Part shown: piece after piece, positions 10,446 to 22,900 of the stretch
How positions within the stretch are numbered: position 1 is the first letter of the stretch
Layout: each line of letters starts with the position of its first letter
DNA from: Chenopodium formosanum
Taxonomy: Eukaryota > Streptophyta > Magnoliopsida > Caryophyllales > Amaranthaceae
NCBI GenBank assembly: GCA_024500155.1
Contig: CM044860.1
Location: 1,658,501 to 1,722,500 of the forward strand
Length of the DNA: 64,000 nucleotides
Reading direction: 5' to 3'
Notes under the pieces: generated by a model
What the model saw: the letters and a program-made list of their open reading frames with translations, nothing else
Databases searched by the model: none
What the model was told of the DNA's origin: nothing
Position numbers and translations under genes: made by a program

Positions 10446-11980
10446 TTACCACATAGATTCAAGAGGTTCCCAGGTAGCAAGGTTATTGGCGTGAGGTATG
10501 AGAGTATCATGTGCCAAAATTTTTCCATGGTCCATTCTGATCTCTCTGAATTCTTCAAGCTCAAAATCATATGCAAACAATTTATCTCTTCTCCTGAATA
10601 CCATTTCTTTGGCATTTAAAGCAAAACAAGATAATGAATAATACTCATTATCCACAAAACCAAACCCCTCATTATTCTCATCACCCACATTTACATGCTG
10701 CTCATTGTCCAAATTCAAAAGCTCCCCATTACCCTCATCATCCACGTTATCATGTTCCTCATTATCCTCATTATGATCCTCATTATCCTCATTATGCTCC
10801 TCATTACCCTCAATCTCCTCATTACCATGCCCTTCATCACCCACATTAACATGCTCTTCATAATCCAGATTACCATACACCACATAATCCAAACCCAAAC
10901 TAGCATCAATAAGAATAGTATGTTGTTTGACCCATTTTGTTCCTTCTAACCCTTTCAAGATCCACACCTCTATGTGGTCTTTGTCCAAACCATTCACAAA
11001 ACTCAAAGAACCATCCATTGCGACTAGCCTATCATACTTATCCATAGTCTTTGGAAGGTCGGTTATGAAGAAATTTTCATCATCGGCCTTCATAGAGATT
11101 ATGTAATCATAACCAAAAGGACCAAGAAGCCAGTGCAAAGATCCTACAATTGGAATGGGTGCTTGGCCAAAATTACGAAAAAGTACTCCAACTGGTCCAT
11201 CAACCGCCTTCCATGATCTTGTCTGCAAGCTCAAAATCTCACAAGAAATACACCCTGATTTATCCTTGAACAAATGCACCACTTTATAAACACGATTTGA
11301 ATGGCTAAACACCAGCCCATACGACTCATCGTGAAGTTTAAACGGAAGAGTTCCTAGAGGAAACCCTATCAACTTCCTAGTCATAGGATTCATCACAATC
11401 AATTGCCCTGGGTTTTCTTTGCTGTCAACCAAAGGCTGGTCCAAAGATGAATTTCTATACCTCCCAAGTGCTTCATGCTTAGACGTGATCAAAATCAATC
11501 CATTGCAAGAGGATACAACTGAGCCATAACAACTCATATTAAGGTCAAGAAGCTTGCCCTCCTCATTTTCGATTTCTAAGAAATAGATGAACTTGCTTCG
11601 TCGTCTAGACCCAAGTTGCAAGGGAAGAGACTAAAATTTTTGGATAGATTGAGTTGGGCTTTGGCATGGAAAGTGTTCGATCTTTCCCCATAAATTTTTC
11701 TGAGTATGACTGGGGTATTTTGAGCAAGAGAATTATAAGCCGAAACAAACTCAGCACAATGGATCAGCTTATACCATGCCTTGCAAACACAAGTAAATCT
11801 CGAAACAGATTTAACTGGAAGTTTCAGAAAGATCTGAAATATCAAATCATTAGGTAAAGAGGGTGCCAAACAAGTTTGCAGTTTGGCAGCTCTTTCTTGC
11901 ACTGTCTTAATTAAGCTCATCTGCCTCTTTTCAGTCCCACAATACCTTTCCCCAATTAAAGAATTTCGTTTCGTTCTCAT
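10446..11980 (-). pseudogene. F-box/FBA-type protein, copy 1 (frameshifted)
   Basis: Minus-strand paralogue of the gene at 15344-16642. The first part (from ATG at 11980, preceded in frame by TAA) encodes the F-box (LPNDLIFQIFLKLPVKSVSR, then FTCVCKAWYKLIHCAEF). The frame breaks near 11609-11613: homology resumes in another frame as SKFIYFLEIENEEGKLLDLN and continues through the F-box-associated (FBA) domain to WEPLESMW. A one-base loss explains this when compared with the intact copy. The family provides substrate-recognition subunits of SCF E3 ubiquitin ligases, with the F-box binding SKP1/ASK. The FBA part also carries an acidic insertion of about 78 residues that is absent from copy 2. 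A sequencing error in one base would restore the gene, so pseudogene status is probable, not certain. Confidence 0.8.
10659..10892 (-). repeat. acidic coding repeat expansion in F-box copy 1
   Basis: About 234 bases (78 codons) of imperfect tandem repeats read on the minus strand as Glu/Asp/Asn/His-rich units such as EEHNEDNEDHNEDNEEH and two copies of (E)HVNVGDE. The plus strand shows repeated CTCATTATC. The insertion is in frame. Copy 2 has only LLGYVDNEEYS at this point, so the repeat grew after the gene duplication, possibly from the VDNE-type codons. Confidence 0.8.
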
Positions 11981-12464
11981 CTTTAGTTATTCAAGTGGTC
12001 AACCTAATAATTATATAACAAATGCTATCAGTGAAACAACATTAATTTTATACAAATAATTCAACAAATTAGAAAACCCACATTAGGTAGGCTTAACCTA
12101 ATTCGCACTTCAAAACTAAAAACATAAACATACAATTACAGCCTAAAATAAGCAGAATTACTCAAATACCCAAAAGGGTGTTCAAATTTCCATAATTCAC
12201 TGAAACCCAAATGCAATTTCAATTATTTCAAACTTCGTATATCACTAACTTAGTATTGAACAGATTAACATGAGGAAAGCATAATCTATTCATGAACCAG
12301 TTAAATTTTTGAATATGATTAGATCTACAAAGTCGATAATCTGAAACAAACACAGAAGTTCAATACAAGAAGCTAAATTGATCAGTTTTTTTTTTACAAT
12401 TTTTGATGGGGTAATTTGATCAGTTTAAAAGCGTACATATTAACACAGAAAGAGAGGAAATTTG

Positions 12465-12514
<50 letters not shown>

Positions 12515-12600
12515 GAAAAATACAATGAGGAAAAAGAGTGAAACAGAGAAAGGAGAAGAATTTATTTACCAGAGGCGAGAGATTGAAAGGAAAATGAAGG
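11981..12600 (-). other. probable 5' UTR intron of F-box copy 1, with poly(A) 12465-12512
   Basis: No coding frame. On the minus strand a GGTAAA donor-like site lies near 12569 (after CTCGCCTCT), in the same relative place as a GGTAAT site upstream of copy 2 near 17151. The stretch up to the ATG is therefore likely a leader intron shared by both copies. It contains 48 consecutive A (plus strand) at 12465-12512. Confidence 0.4.
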
Positions 12601-12822
12601 AAGAAGGCAATACGATGACCAGAGAGGGCTGCACTCCTAGAGTTGTTACACTCTTCTTTCTAAAATCTTCAATCGCACGCATTGAGGGTTTTTAAGGTTA
12701 GTTTAGTCTGTACCTTATTTTTGCTTATCTAATCTGATCTGATCTTATATAATACTACGTATTTTGTATGATCTTATTTGATTTAATAGTTTAACTAGTT
12801 TTTGGCCCGGACAATGCCCCGG

Positions 12823-12825
<3 letters not shown>

Positions 12826-12862
<37 letters not shown>
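12826..12862. repeat. (TA)n microsatellite
   Basis: About 18 TA units directly after the motif TTTTTGGCCCGGACAATGCC, a type of AT-repeat-adjacent sequence seen at transposon ends. I could not define an element around it. Confidence 0.8.
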
Positions 12863-12865
<3 letters not shown>

Positions 12866-14394
12866 AAATAAAGTGAAATAAATTGGTGGTTTCATTAAAA
12901 AAAAAACATTTATTAATTTTTGCAAATATTATTGAACATCAAAATTTATTTAATAATATGAGATAACCTAAATGTTTTATCGTAAGGACCTGTTCTTTTC
13001 AGGTTAATTTCAGTTCAGTTCAGTTCCGTTCCTAATTTCTTTCTCTTATAAACAATTCAATTCAGGCCCTTCCTTCATTTCTATTTACTTGACCCATAGC
13101 CTTAGACACAATATTTAAGGAGAGGAGAGAGAAATTGTAATTTTGTGTCCCTTGTTGCACATGATTTACCTTATTATCTTCAAAAGTTGTCCCCATATGC
13201 ACTTTTTGAGCATAATTTAGATAAAATAGAAACAGATGAAGTATATTAGTTTTTTTTATTTGTTAACGGATTTTTATTCTTTAGTTGTCATAAAAAAAAA
13301 TTCCTTAATTAAACATACATTGTGATTAAAAGAAAAAACCAAAATTTTGTTATACTTTTTTGGGTTACATATTTTAAATGAGTAACCGAAAGAAATACAT
13401 ATTTTAAATGAGTATTGTTGTTAAAAAATACACATATAAGACAATTAAAATTTTAGAATTAATGAATATGAATAACTCATTTTTAAGTAACTTTATTACC
13501 ATAAGATGTGTTAATATTGATGCTAACAAATTAGAATTTTTTTGAGAGGAAACATTAATGATCAATAATAACATAACATGGCACCATATTGCGAAATTAA
13601 CAACACGTGACAAGATTTCAATCCTTGCCGTTGAGCTTTAATAATATATATATTGATTGATTTTACCAAAAAAAATTCTTATACTCTTCAACCAAAATAA
13701 AAAAAAAAAGTTCTTATACTCTTCTTCATAATAAAAAAATTATTATACTCCTATAGTCGTACTTTGTATGTAGCTATTTCGTATTTTTTTTGTTTTACAA
13801 AAAACAAATAGTTTTGTCGTAATTGATAGTTTTGATTCGCTTGATTATGAGTAGTAATTGATAGTTTCGTTGTTGCAATTAATAAGAATAAAAAAAATAA
13901 GAACTTACCTCAAGTTATCCATTGATGGTGATTAAAAAATGACCTAAAGTTATGTCGCCGGGTTATCTCCCCCTACGATTTATATTCAAAATATCACAGG
14001 AGCAAGCCCAAGTAGCTCACAATAATAAACACTTTCATGCTTAATGTTCATCATATTAATTCACTTCCTCTTGTTATATGGAGTAAGATAAGAAGTCTAA
14101 CTTCACAATCACAAACTTTCATGTTAATTTAGTCTCAGTAAACCAAACTAATCCAATGTAGCAGGCTAGTGTTATGGGATTTCAAGTTGAAGAGCGAGAC
14201 ATAAAACAGCACCAAGTAAACAAGTTATTCTACACCGAATATCATACAAATCAGCAAAGATCGTGTTAGCACAACCCCGCATAATACAAATTTAGATCAC
14301 TGAAACAAGCTTTATATCTACATAAATACTTCAATCTCTTAGTGCAACAACTTCCAAATATACAAGAGTATATATTTGGACTGCCATTACTATA
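12863..14394. other. intergenic AT-rich DNA, one MITE remnant
   Basis: No gene seen. At about 12988-13080, GGACCTGTTCTTTTCAGGTT followed by repeated CAGTT resembles the left end of the small MITE at 29034-29193, without a clear right end. The rest is AT-rich. A 69-codon minus frame near 13404 has no features. Confidence 0.5.
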
Positions 14395-15260
14395 ATCAAA
14401 CCACATAACCATAAAATCAAGTCATCAAGCTGATCCAAAGTTTCAAATAGATTATGAATAGATATGTGATGGAAAGGAGCATTATGAACACGGTTTGCTT
14501 GACGCATATTCAGATGTTCTTGAGCAGCTTCAGGCCTTCTTCAAGAGCTTCAAGGCATGGTGCAAAAAATCTTCAGGATTAACTATAGAAGAAAATAAAT
14601 AAACCAAGTCAGGGTTTGTTGTTTCTGATTCTGCAATTAAAAAGGGGATAATAATATATACACACAGCACAAACATGTAAGCAGTTAATACAGGTCGAAC
14701 CTTCTTAGACAAAAGATTGATAATATCAAGAGCTTAGGCTATGCTAAAATTGTACATCAGAATACTAACAAAGCCATGCTTTTTACTCAATCTGAGCTAC
14801 TTATAACATTGATGATTTGGTATTGCCTAAAACAGATCTTAGATGATGAGCAATCCAGGTTAAACACCATAACAGACATGAGTCATACATCTAATCTTCA
14901 AAAGTTTAAAACTTGATAAATGAGCAAACAGCTAATTATAAAATGGTAAGTCTCATACAGAAATAGAAATACAGATATTGAAAGACTCTCCCCCATATCC
15001 TCTGGAAGATTAAGTCACCATCAAAGTTTTATGTTGGACTAGTAGAGCCTTGCACCTGCTCTCAGTTAGCTAAGCGAAACTACAATGCTTTATATCTACA
15101 TGGTAGATTGATCATTCATTGGACTAAAAACAAGTTTCAAAGTTTGTCAATTCTAAAGAAAAATAAGATCTTTGAATGCACTCAAGTTCTGTTGAAATGC
15201 TTTATGAAGCGTGCAATTGAGAAAGATGAAAACTTCATGGAGACCCATTAATCTATGAGA
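14395..15260. repeat. 3' flank of F-box copy 2, duplicated at 3880-4745
   Basis: Collinear with the flank at 3880-4745, sharing CAAGCTGATCCAA, GCCTAAAACAGATCTTA and other blocks in the same order. This shows that the tandem duplication unit included downstream sequence. It may be transcribed as 3' UTR or simply be flanking DNA. Confidence 0.65.
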
Positions 15261-15343
15261 TTAATTGATAAGCAGAACTTCACAGAAGCAGAATTCTATT
15301 ACTAGAAAATCAACATATGAGCGAGTAATTAGCCTAAAAGCAT

Positions 15344-16642
15344 TTACCTCATTGGTTCAAGAGGTTCCCATGTAGCAAGGTTATTCGAGTGGGGTATGAT
15401 ATTCTCATATGCTGTGATACTTTCATGGTCCATTTCAATCTCTCTGATTTCTTCAAGCTCAAAGTCGTATGCATACAATCTCTTTTTTCTCCTAAATACC
15501 ATTTCTTTGGCATTCAAACCAAAAGAAGGTAAAGAGTACTCCTCGTTATCCACATAACCCAAAAGAGCATCAATGCAAATGGTGTGCTGCTTTACCCACT
15601 TCGCTCCTTCTAACCCTTTCAAGACCCACACATCTATATGGTCCATATCCAAACTGTTCACAAAGCTCAGAAAACCACCCATTTCGACTAGCCTATCATG
15701 CATACCCATGGTCATTGGAAGGTCTGTCACGGAGAATTTTTCATCATCAGCCCCCATAGAGACTATATAATTGGAATTAGATGGACCAGGAAGCCAGTGC
15801 AAAGCTCCAAGAGCTGAAATGGGTGCCTGGCCTAATTTATTAAAAAGTGTTCCAACTGGCCCATCAACCGCTTTCCATGATCTTGTCTGCAAGCTCAAAA
15901 TCTCACAAGCAATACACCCTGATTTATCCTTGAACAAATGCACCACTTTAAAAGCACCTTCTAAATGGCTATAAACTAGCCCATATGATTCATTATGAAG
16001 TTTACTCGGAAGAGTTCCTGGTGGAAATCCAATCAATTTTCTCGTCATAGGATTCATCACAATCAACCGCCCTGGTTTTTCTTGACTGCCAACCAAAGGC
16101 TGATCCAAAAGGGAATTACTATGCTTCATAAGTCCTTCTTGCATAGAGGTGATCAAAATCAACCCATTGCAAGTGGATACAAGTGATCCGGAACAGCTAA
16201 TATTGAGGTCAATTAGCTTGCCCTTCTCATTGTCAATTTCCAAGAAATGGATGAACTTGCTTTGTTTAGCCCCCGAGCTACAAGGGAACAAACAAAAGCT
16301 TTCGGCTTGATTGAGTTGGGTTTCGACATGGAATGTGGATGGTCTTTTGCTATCAACTCCCCGGAGTATGATAGGGGTGGTCTCAGCATGATTATTGTAA
16401 GCCTCAACAAACTCAGCACAATGGATCAACTTATACCATGCCTTGCAAACACAAGTAAACCTCAAAAGAGATTTGATTGGTAATAAAAGAAAGACCTTAA
16501 ACATCAAATCATTAGGTAAAAAAGGCACCCAAGAAGTTTTCATTTTAACAGCTCTTTCTTGTACCATCTTTATAAAATTCATCTGCCTCTTTTTGATCCC
16601 ATAATACCTTTCCTCAATTAGGGATTTTCTTTTCATTCTCAT
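15344..16642 (-). CDS. F-box/FBA-type protein, copy 2 (intact)
   Basis: Intact 432-residue protein. I place the start at 16642 (MRMKRKSL) because copy 1 starts at the matching codon; the frame is open further upstream but the extra residues are not shared. F-box at about residues 38-82 (LPNDLMFKVFLLLPIKSLLR, then FTCVCKAWYKLIHCAEF). It is followed by an F-box-associated domain (LIVMNPMTRKLIGFPPGTLP, then SYGLVYSHLEGAFKVVHLFK) ending at WEPLEPMR. Members act as substrate receptors in SCF ubiquitin ligases; the substrate cannot be inferred. Residues 1-35 are very basic. Tandem paralogue of the frameshifted copy at 10446-11980, with shared 5' and 3' flanks. A leader intron is likely upstream. 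Confidence 0.88.
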   Translation of the reverse strand: MRMKRKSLIEERYYGIKKRQMNFIKMVQERAVKMKTSWVPFLPNDLMFKVFLLLPIKSLLRFTCVCKAWYKLIHCAEFVEAYNNHAETTPIILRGVDSKRPSTFHVETQLNQAESFCLFPCSSGAKQSKFIHFLEIDNEKGKLIDLNISCSGSLVSTCNGLILITSMQEGLMKHSNSLLDQPLVGSQEKPGRLIVMNPMTRKLIGFPPGTLPSKLHNESYGLVYSHLEGAFKVVHLFKDKSGCIACEILSLQTRSWKAVDGPVGTLFNKLGQAPISALGALHWLPGPSNSNYIVSMGADDEKFSVTDLPMTMGMHDRLVEMGGFLSFVNSLDMDHIDVWVLKGLEGAKWVKQHTICIDALLGYVDNEEYSLPSFGLNAKEMVFRRKKRLYAYDFELEEIREIEMDHESITAYENIIPHSNNLATWEPLEPMR

Positions 16643-17220
16643 TTTTCCTGATTTAAGTGAGAAAAAAACAATTAATTTCACAAATTAGAAAAAACCCCTT
16701 TCTATTAAAACCTACATTATAGTATAAGCTTAACCTAATTTACTATTTCTAGCCCAAGAAAACATATACATGCAATTCCAATTTTTAACACAAAATTAAC
16801 TCAATTAAACCAATATTCAAAAGGGTTTTCATATTTGGCATGATAAAATGAAACCCAGATAAAATTTTAACTCAGAATTGAACAGAAGGAAATCAATGCC
16901 ATGAATCCATACTATTTTGAAATTAAATTAATCAATGCCATGAATGATACTATCTATACATGATATAAATAATAAATCACAGATTATAATGATTTTTGTT
17001 ACAATTAATTAGCACATCAATGATAAAGCAATTCATTGATCAATTTTCCCTCAAAAAAACTAATTTCAGTTAGAATGAAATCACATTAACAAGTACACAG
17101 AAAGCAAGGAACTTTGAATCAAACAACACTGAAATAGAGTGAGATTGATTACCAGTGAAGGAAATTGACAACGAAGAACAGAAGCCTGCTCTGCTTTTTT
17201 TTTTTTTTTTTTTTTTTTTT
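16643..17220 (-). other. probable leader intron and 5' UTR of F-box copy 2
   Basis: AT-rich non-coding sequence. On the minus strand a TTCACTGGTAAT donor-like site near 17151 marks the likely end of a first non-coding exon. A run of about 25 T follows at 17197-17221. Confidence 0.4.
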
Positions 17221-17828
17221 TGTGAAAATTGACACCAACATTTCTGTGAATTATTATTCGCCGCTGATCTTAATTTATCTCAGTTATTCGGAATCATTCA
17301 CTCAGACAAGTCATACTCGTACGACGTTGTTTCTTTCTTTTAATTAAAGAAGAGTACTTTTATATATTTTGTCTGTTTATGGCCAAATGTCTAGTGACAA
17401 GTGTAGTAAGCATAGTGCTAGATGCCTAGAAATGGTAATTAAGTCATTCGACTTGTATCTATTCAAGTCGGGTCATATTCGGATACACGTAGTATTATAA
17501 ATGGTATTTAAGGTATGGGGGGATGGAAAACTCATTTGAGATGGGGCATATTCGAATAAGAAGAATTTATGGTCCGATTAGTTTCACCAAACATTCAAAT
17601 CAACTTTCATCTACATTACAAGTATTGTGTTATAGAACAATTACTAAATAGTGCTTGTGATCAAATGTTTGCTTGTTTTTAAAGGAAGGGCATGAATGAA
17701 ATGACTTTTAGGTTTATCGTTTAAATTTTATGGCCTAAAATTACAACATAATCTTTTACATGATTAACTTTACAATAGATATAGGACCACTCCTAATTTG
17801 CTCAACTTCAGGTTATCAATTACATGAC

Positions 17829-18932
17829 ATTGACCAATGAGGAAATACAAGTTAATCAGGCTGAGTTACAAACTTTGTCAATCAAGGGGTAATTTCGTCT
17901 TTTCAATGATTTAGTGAGGGGTAAATATGTAAGTGCACCCAGATGTAATAGGGATGGCAAATTGACATGGCAAATATTGACTAACGTTGGGTTAGTCAAG
18001 GTTGTAACCCTGCTGTTTGTACTTGATGAACAGAAGACAAAAATTCCTTCACTTTCCCTTATGAAACTCTAATTCGACTCCACTGAAAATCAATTTCCTT
18101 GAGCAATTCCAGTTGATAACAACTAATTCGATCCCAAGATAATTCGTAAACTCTGCAATTTTGAGTTTAAATTGTAGTGGATGTGGTTGAATTGCAGCCA
18201 ATTACGTCGCTTGAATTTGAATCAAGGTGTTGCGGCAGTTCAATTAACTCACCAGCTTCATTGATATCTGTGGTACGTGGTCGAATTGCTCGAGTATATG
18301 GTTACCCATTACTTATTTGTTAGTTGAAATTTTAATTTATTGTTGAACATGAATTTCTCAATCCACTGTTTATTTTTTTTTTATATTTTTTTTTTTTGAG
18401 AAAGTTAAAAAGTGAATTCAATGCAGACCATGAAGTTCTTAGTCCACTGTGTGTTATCAAACTCTCATTAGAAGAATTTAATCTTGTCACTGACCAGATC
18501 TGCTCACAACAAATTACCAATTTAAATCTTTAAAAACGAATTAATCTACCTGGGTAAACGACCAAAACAATGGGAGATTGAACTTCTACTCTGTCATCCC
18601 TCAAATTGGGAAGGAGTACACCAGTGTTCCAATGAAGATCGAGGTGAGGATCAAGGAGCAACAATAATTTTTTCTTCAGAGTAAATTAGCTAAGATTAAA
18701 TTTTGGCCTTTTGGGTGTTTAAAAAAAACAAAAAAATAAAATAAAATGGGTAAATGACGTTATTAACGTCCGTCCCTAACGTGCAAATTCATTCCGTTGC
18801 TTTCTTACAATTAACGACCGTACAAGGCATTATTTAATTATTTCTTCTGACAGATCATGGCCACAAAAGGGACTGATTTACATATTTTGTCAATCAGCCT
18901 GATTGACTGGGTGTTCCTCATTGACCAATGAG
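17829..18932. mobile_element. inverted-repeat (MITE-like) element B, about 1.1 kb
   Basis: The left end (17829-17885, ATTGACCAATGAGGAA, then TTAATCAGGCTGAGT) matches the reverse complement of the right end (about 18870-18932, ATTGGTCAATGAGGAA, then TCAATCAGGCTGATT) over some 45-60 bp, with mismatches. Directly inside the left end is CAAGGGGTAATTTCGTC, similar to the same position of element A (CAAGGGGTAAAAGCGTC). No transposase and no recognised captured gene. Target duplication not clear. Confidence 0.5.
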
Positions 18933-19933
18933 TGGCTACAATGAAAGGTATTATATAAATCAATCCAATTATAAATAATAATATGACTAACCTCTAAATC
19001 ATGCCCATTATATAATCATTCTTATTATTTTATTGGTAAATAAGTTGAATGATATAATACAACCAAAATTAAATTAAAGAAAGTTGACGAACCTCGACCT
19101 TAAAGAACTTTAGCAATCTTTTCTTCTTTTCCCCGACTTTCTTCTTAACCTTAGCAATTTTTTTCTTCATAAAGAAATGGCATCTACTTTTGTGACCCCT
19201 ATTTCTTTAGTCTTTACCAACTTTGCTATCAAAAAGATAAGCATGGTTGAAAGACACTATTCAATTATAACTATTTATATGGTATAAGAAATTAAGAAGT
19301 AGTTAATCCAAACTCTTTTTCTTCTCTCCTCAATTTTTGAAAATTTTCTAGTCCAAGTGGTCATTTGTTGGCCAACTTGGCAACTTTGGCTCCCTAGCCT
19401 ATGCAATACACCAAACTTGTGCATAATGTACCTAGTACATAATATTAAGAAAAGAAAGTGTATATTTTGTCTAAAAAATTGCATTTTTATTCATGAGAAT
19501 TCCTTGAATTTTGACATTGATTGTATATAGCTAGGTTTAAAGTTAATTTGAAAAGAAAATGATTTAGAAAAAGAATTAGTAATACTAGATATAAAATTTG
19601 ATAATTATGGTCTTAGGGTTTTGGCTTTTAATCCCTCAATCCAAATTAGTATTCATAATTTTCTTTATGTTTTAACCTTTTCAATATAAAATTTTACATC
19701 AATACTCTTTATTTAGTATTGTAACATTTTCTAAAATGATTACTTCCTAAGTACAGAGTAGTTTTTAATATAACATGGTAACTTTGATGAAGAATTGAAA
19801 TTAAAATTGATAAATAATTGAAATTTAAGGTCAAAGTAAAGACAAATAAAACTATTATTCCCACGTGATACATGATACGAGCAAAACCATTTGATGTTAA
19901 AAACTACGAATAAAACACTAAAACTAAGAAATA
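18933..19933. other. intergenic DNA upstream of the dehydrogenase gene
   Basis: No gene seen. The final 70 bases before 19934 presumably hold the 5' UTR of the dehydrogenase. A 69-codon minus frame at 19275-19484 has no recognisable features. Confidence 0.5.
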
Positions 19934-22900
19934 ATGTTGCTCTCCAAAAGAGTGACTTCTTCCCTTAGCTTTGGCCGAATTATTGAGTGCGTTACCAAAT
20001 TTGCTGCTTCTCACTCTTTCAATCTTCACTCTGGTAAAATTATCAACTCTCAAATCTTTTTTTTTTTTTTTAAATTAATTTTATTAAGTTTTGAGATTCC
20101 AGGAAAATGTCTAATTATTCGCTTCTTCATTTTCTGATTATAAAGTCAATAGCTTGCAACCCCATTTTAATTTTTTTTATTTATTTTAATTTAAATTTGG
20201 GATGGAGTATATTCAACTATAAGTTCTTCAAATTGGGTTGATTCTGAAATCTACAATTTTTGTTTTTCTAATTTTGATTATGCTTGTAACAAATGTCAAC
20301 AGCAAGGTCAATGGTGAATGAAGAGAAAATGGGTGGAAGTGATGAGCAAAGTACTCGAGTTCTATTTTGTGGGCAACAATTTGTTGATTCTTATAATTAT
20401 ACCAAAGAGTATTTGAGTAATTATCCTCATATTCAGGTAAACTTTACCCAGCAGTGCTGTTGAAATACTAAAAGCTGTAGTCTTGATTCACTGATATTGA
20501 ACATTAGGAATGCATTGATTTGATATTACTGGATTTTAGTATCAGACATCTAGTTGAAAGTGAATATTGCCTCAATTTTATGTTAAAGAGTTATAGAAAT
20601 CGAACCCGGGTCAAGTTAGGTTTGATCTTGGGCAATTTGTAGTATGGGGGCTTTATTGTTCACAAGGGTGAAAGGGTTTGGTTAATTGGGTTTCCTGTTT
20701 ACACTCGCTAATATCTTTCTTAAATTGCGTGTTCATGTGATTAGCTGCAAGTAAAAAGAAATGGAGGAAGTACACTTTTGAACTTTGATGTTGTCCATTT
20801 TGCTTCTTGCGAACATTTTGAACTTACTTTGTGCTTATAAAAATTCAACCCTCTTAGAGATGTTTAATTGTCTAAGAAGTATCAAATATGGTTGTAATAC
20901 ATTTAATAAGTATCTTTATGTAATGAAGTCTCTTCATGTTGAAATTTGAATGTAGGTTGATGATGTTCCTCTAAGTGATGTGCCCAATGTGATTGGCAAC
21001 TACCACATGTGCATACCGAGGATGATGCGAATAGATTCAGATATTATTTCTCGTGCAAAACAAATGAAGCTCATATTACAGTTTGGTGTTGGCTTAGAGG
21101 GTATTTCTCTGGGTTTGCTATTGTTTATGTGATTCTGATAATTCTTTGTATTTTCTTTTCTCTTCTTCAGTGATTGAAGGGAAGATGCAGAATTTAGTGC
21201 ATTCATTGAAATTGTGTCTGGATTCTGTTTTGAGCAGGTGTTGATGCAGATGCAGCAACAAAACATGGAATTAAAGTTGCTAGAATTCCTGCAGATGGCA
21301 CTGGAAATGCTGCTTCATGTGCAGAGATGGCAATATATCTGATGTTGGGCCTTTTACGAAAACAAGTAAGCTATTTTTGTTTAGTGGTCTACAAACTTCA
21401 TTTTCCATAAGGAATTTTATAGTCTCGTTTCTCTGTGGATTTTTCATTTGCCAGTCTTGTAGCTAAGCTTCCCTTGCTAACATTTTGCAGAAGGAGATGG
21501 AGATTTCAATAAAGCTGAAAAAACTTGGTGAGCCTGCTGGTGGAACTTTATTTGGGAAAACTGTGAGATCCCCTTTCACCCCACCTCCCCTTCCCCTGGC
21601 TATTGCTGTGTTATTAACTGCACCAAAATTTTTGGATTTTATTGTTTACATCTTCTCTGCTTACTTCATGTATGAGTCAGAACTTCTAGCCCCAATTTTT
21701 TTTTTTTTTTTCTTCTTCTTTTTGAATTTTTTGAAAAGTTTGATAGTATCTGAACATTATCTATGTTGTTTGACTGAAAGAAGACAACTGATCGGTAATT
21801 AGTAGAGCTAATATCAAAATTCAATCTTAAAGAATGATCGATTGCTCTTCATGTGTCAATACAAATGGCAGTTTAAAATTCAATCATGAAGAATGATCAA
21901 GTGTTCATCATATTTCATCTCAACAAGAAGCTCAGAAATGAGTGAAAAATCATCCCAAACCCTAGTGTGGCCAGGTGCAGCTTGTTAATAGTGTTATTAG
22001 TGTAGTAGATTCATTTGTAGATGTTGAGTCAGATGGCTGTAGTAAACAGACTCAGTGAAAAGCTTGTTTATCACTCTGGATTTAGATAAAGGTCTTTATG
22101 GCAGAAAAAATTGTGAAGAAGATTGTTTGGTATTTACTTCCTTGTTTTAATCTAATTAGTTGATTTCTTCAATTAAATTTAAGCTAACATGAAGTTCATA
22201 TATGCTTAAACAGGTGTTAATTTTGGGTCTTGGGAATATTGGGAAAGAATTGGCAAAGCGGTTGAGACCATTTGATGTTAAAATCCTTGCAACAAAACGT
22301 AGTTGGACCTCTCTTCAAAAAAATGGTTTGACTGTTATTGCATTTGTGGAGCTAACTACTTAGGTTTCCAATTATGCTCTTATTTTATACGATTAGGTGT
22401 CATGCGTAAATTTTATATCTTCAGGTTCTTCAGCCCAAAATGACTGTGTTGCTGATTTAGTTGATGAGAAGGGTAGCCATGATGATATATACAAGTATGC
22501 AGGCATGGCGGACATAGTTGTTTGTTGCCTAAATATGAACCATGAAACGGTAATGCTACTCGAATATATTGACTTGATTGTACTGTCGAATTCCATGTTG
22601 TCTAAGAGAGGTGCTGACCAAGGTGTATCTTTGCTAATGTTTAGGCTGGTATCATAAACCATTCATTCATGCAGTCCATGAAAAAGGTGTGTTTTGCTTA
22701 CCTTAAATTCAAGTCAGCTAATCCTTTCCCCTTTAATAATGTTAGCATGTCATGATTTTCTACAGAGAAGCAAAAGATCTACAATGAGAAACTTTGAGCT
22801 CGACTAATTTTCTAAAATGTCTTGGTGTTGTTTAGATCTTTTCCCCAGTGTTCATTTTGATGAAATCCAATTGTTTTGGCGCTTTCACTATGTATGCAGG

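Noticed and set aside
10634..10949. Plus-strand His/Pro/Tyr-rich and Ile-rich ORFs
   Set aside because: They are the antisense of the acidic coding repeat in the F-box copy.
12462..12695. Lys-rich ORF
   Set aside because: It is produced by a 48-A homopolymer followed by leader sequence of the F-box gene.
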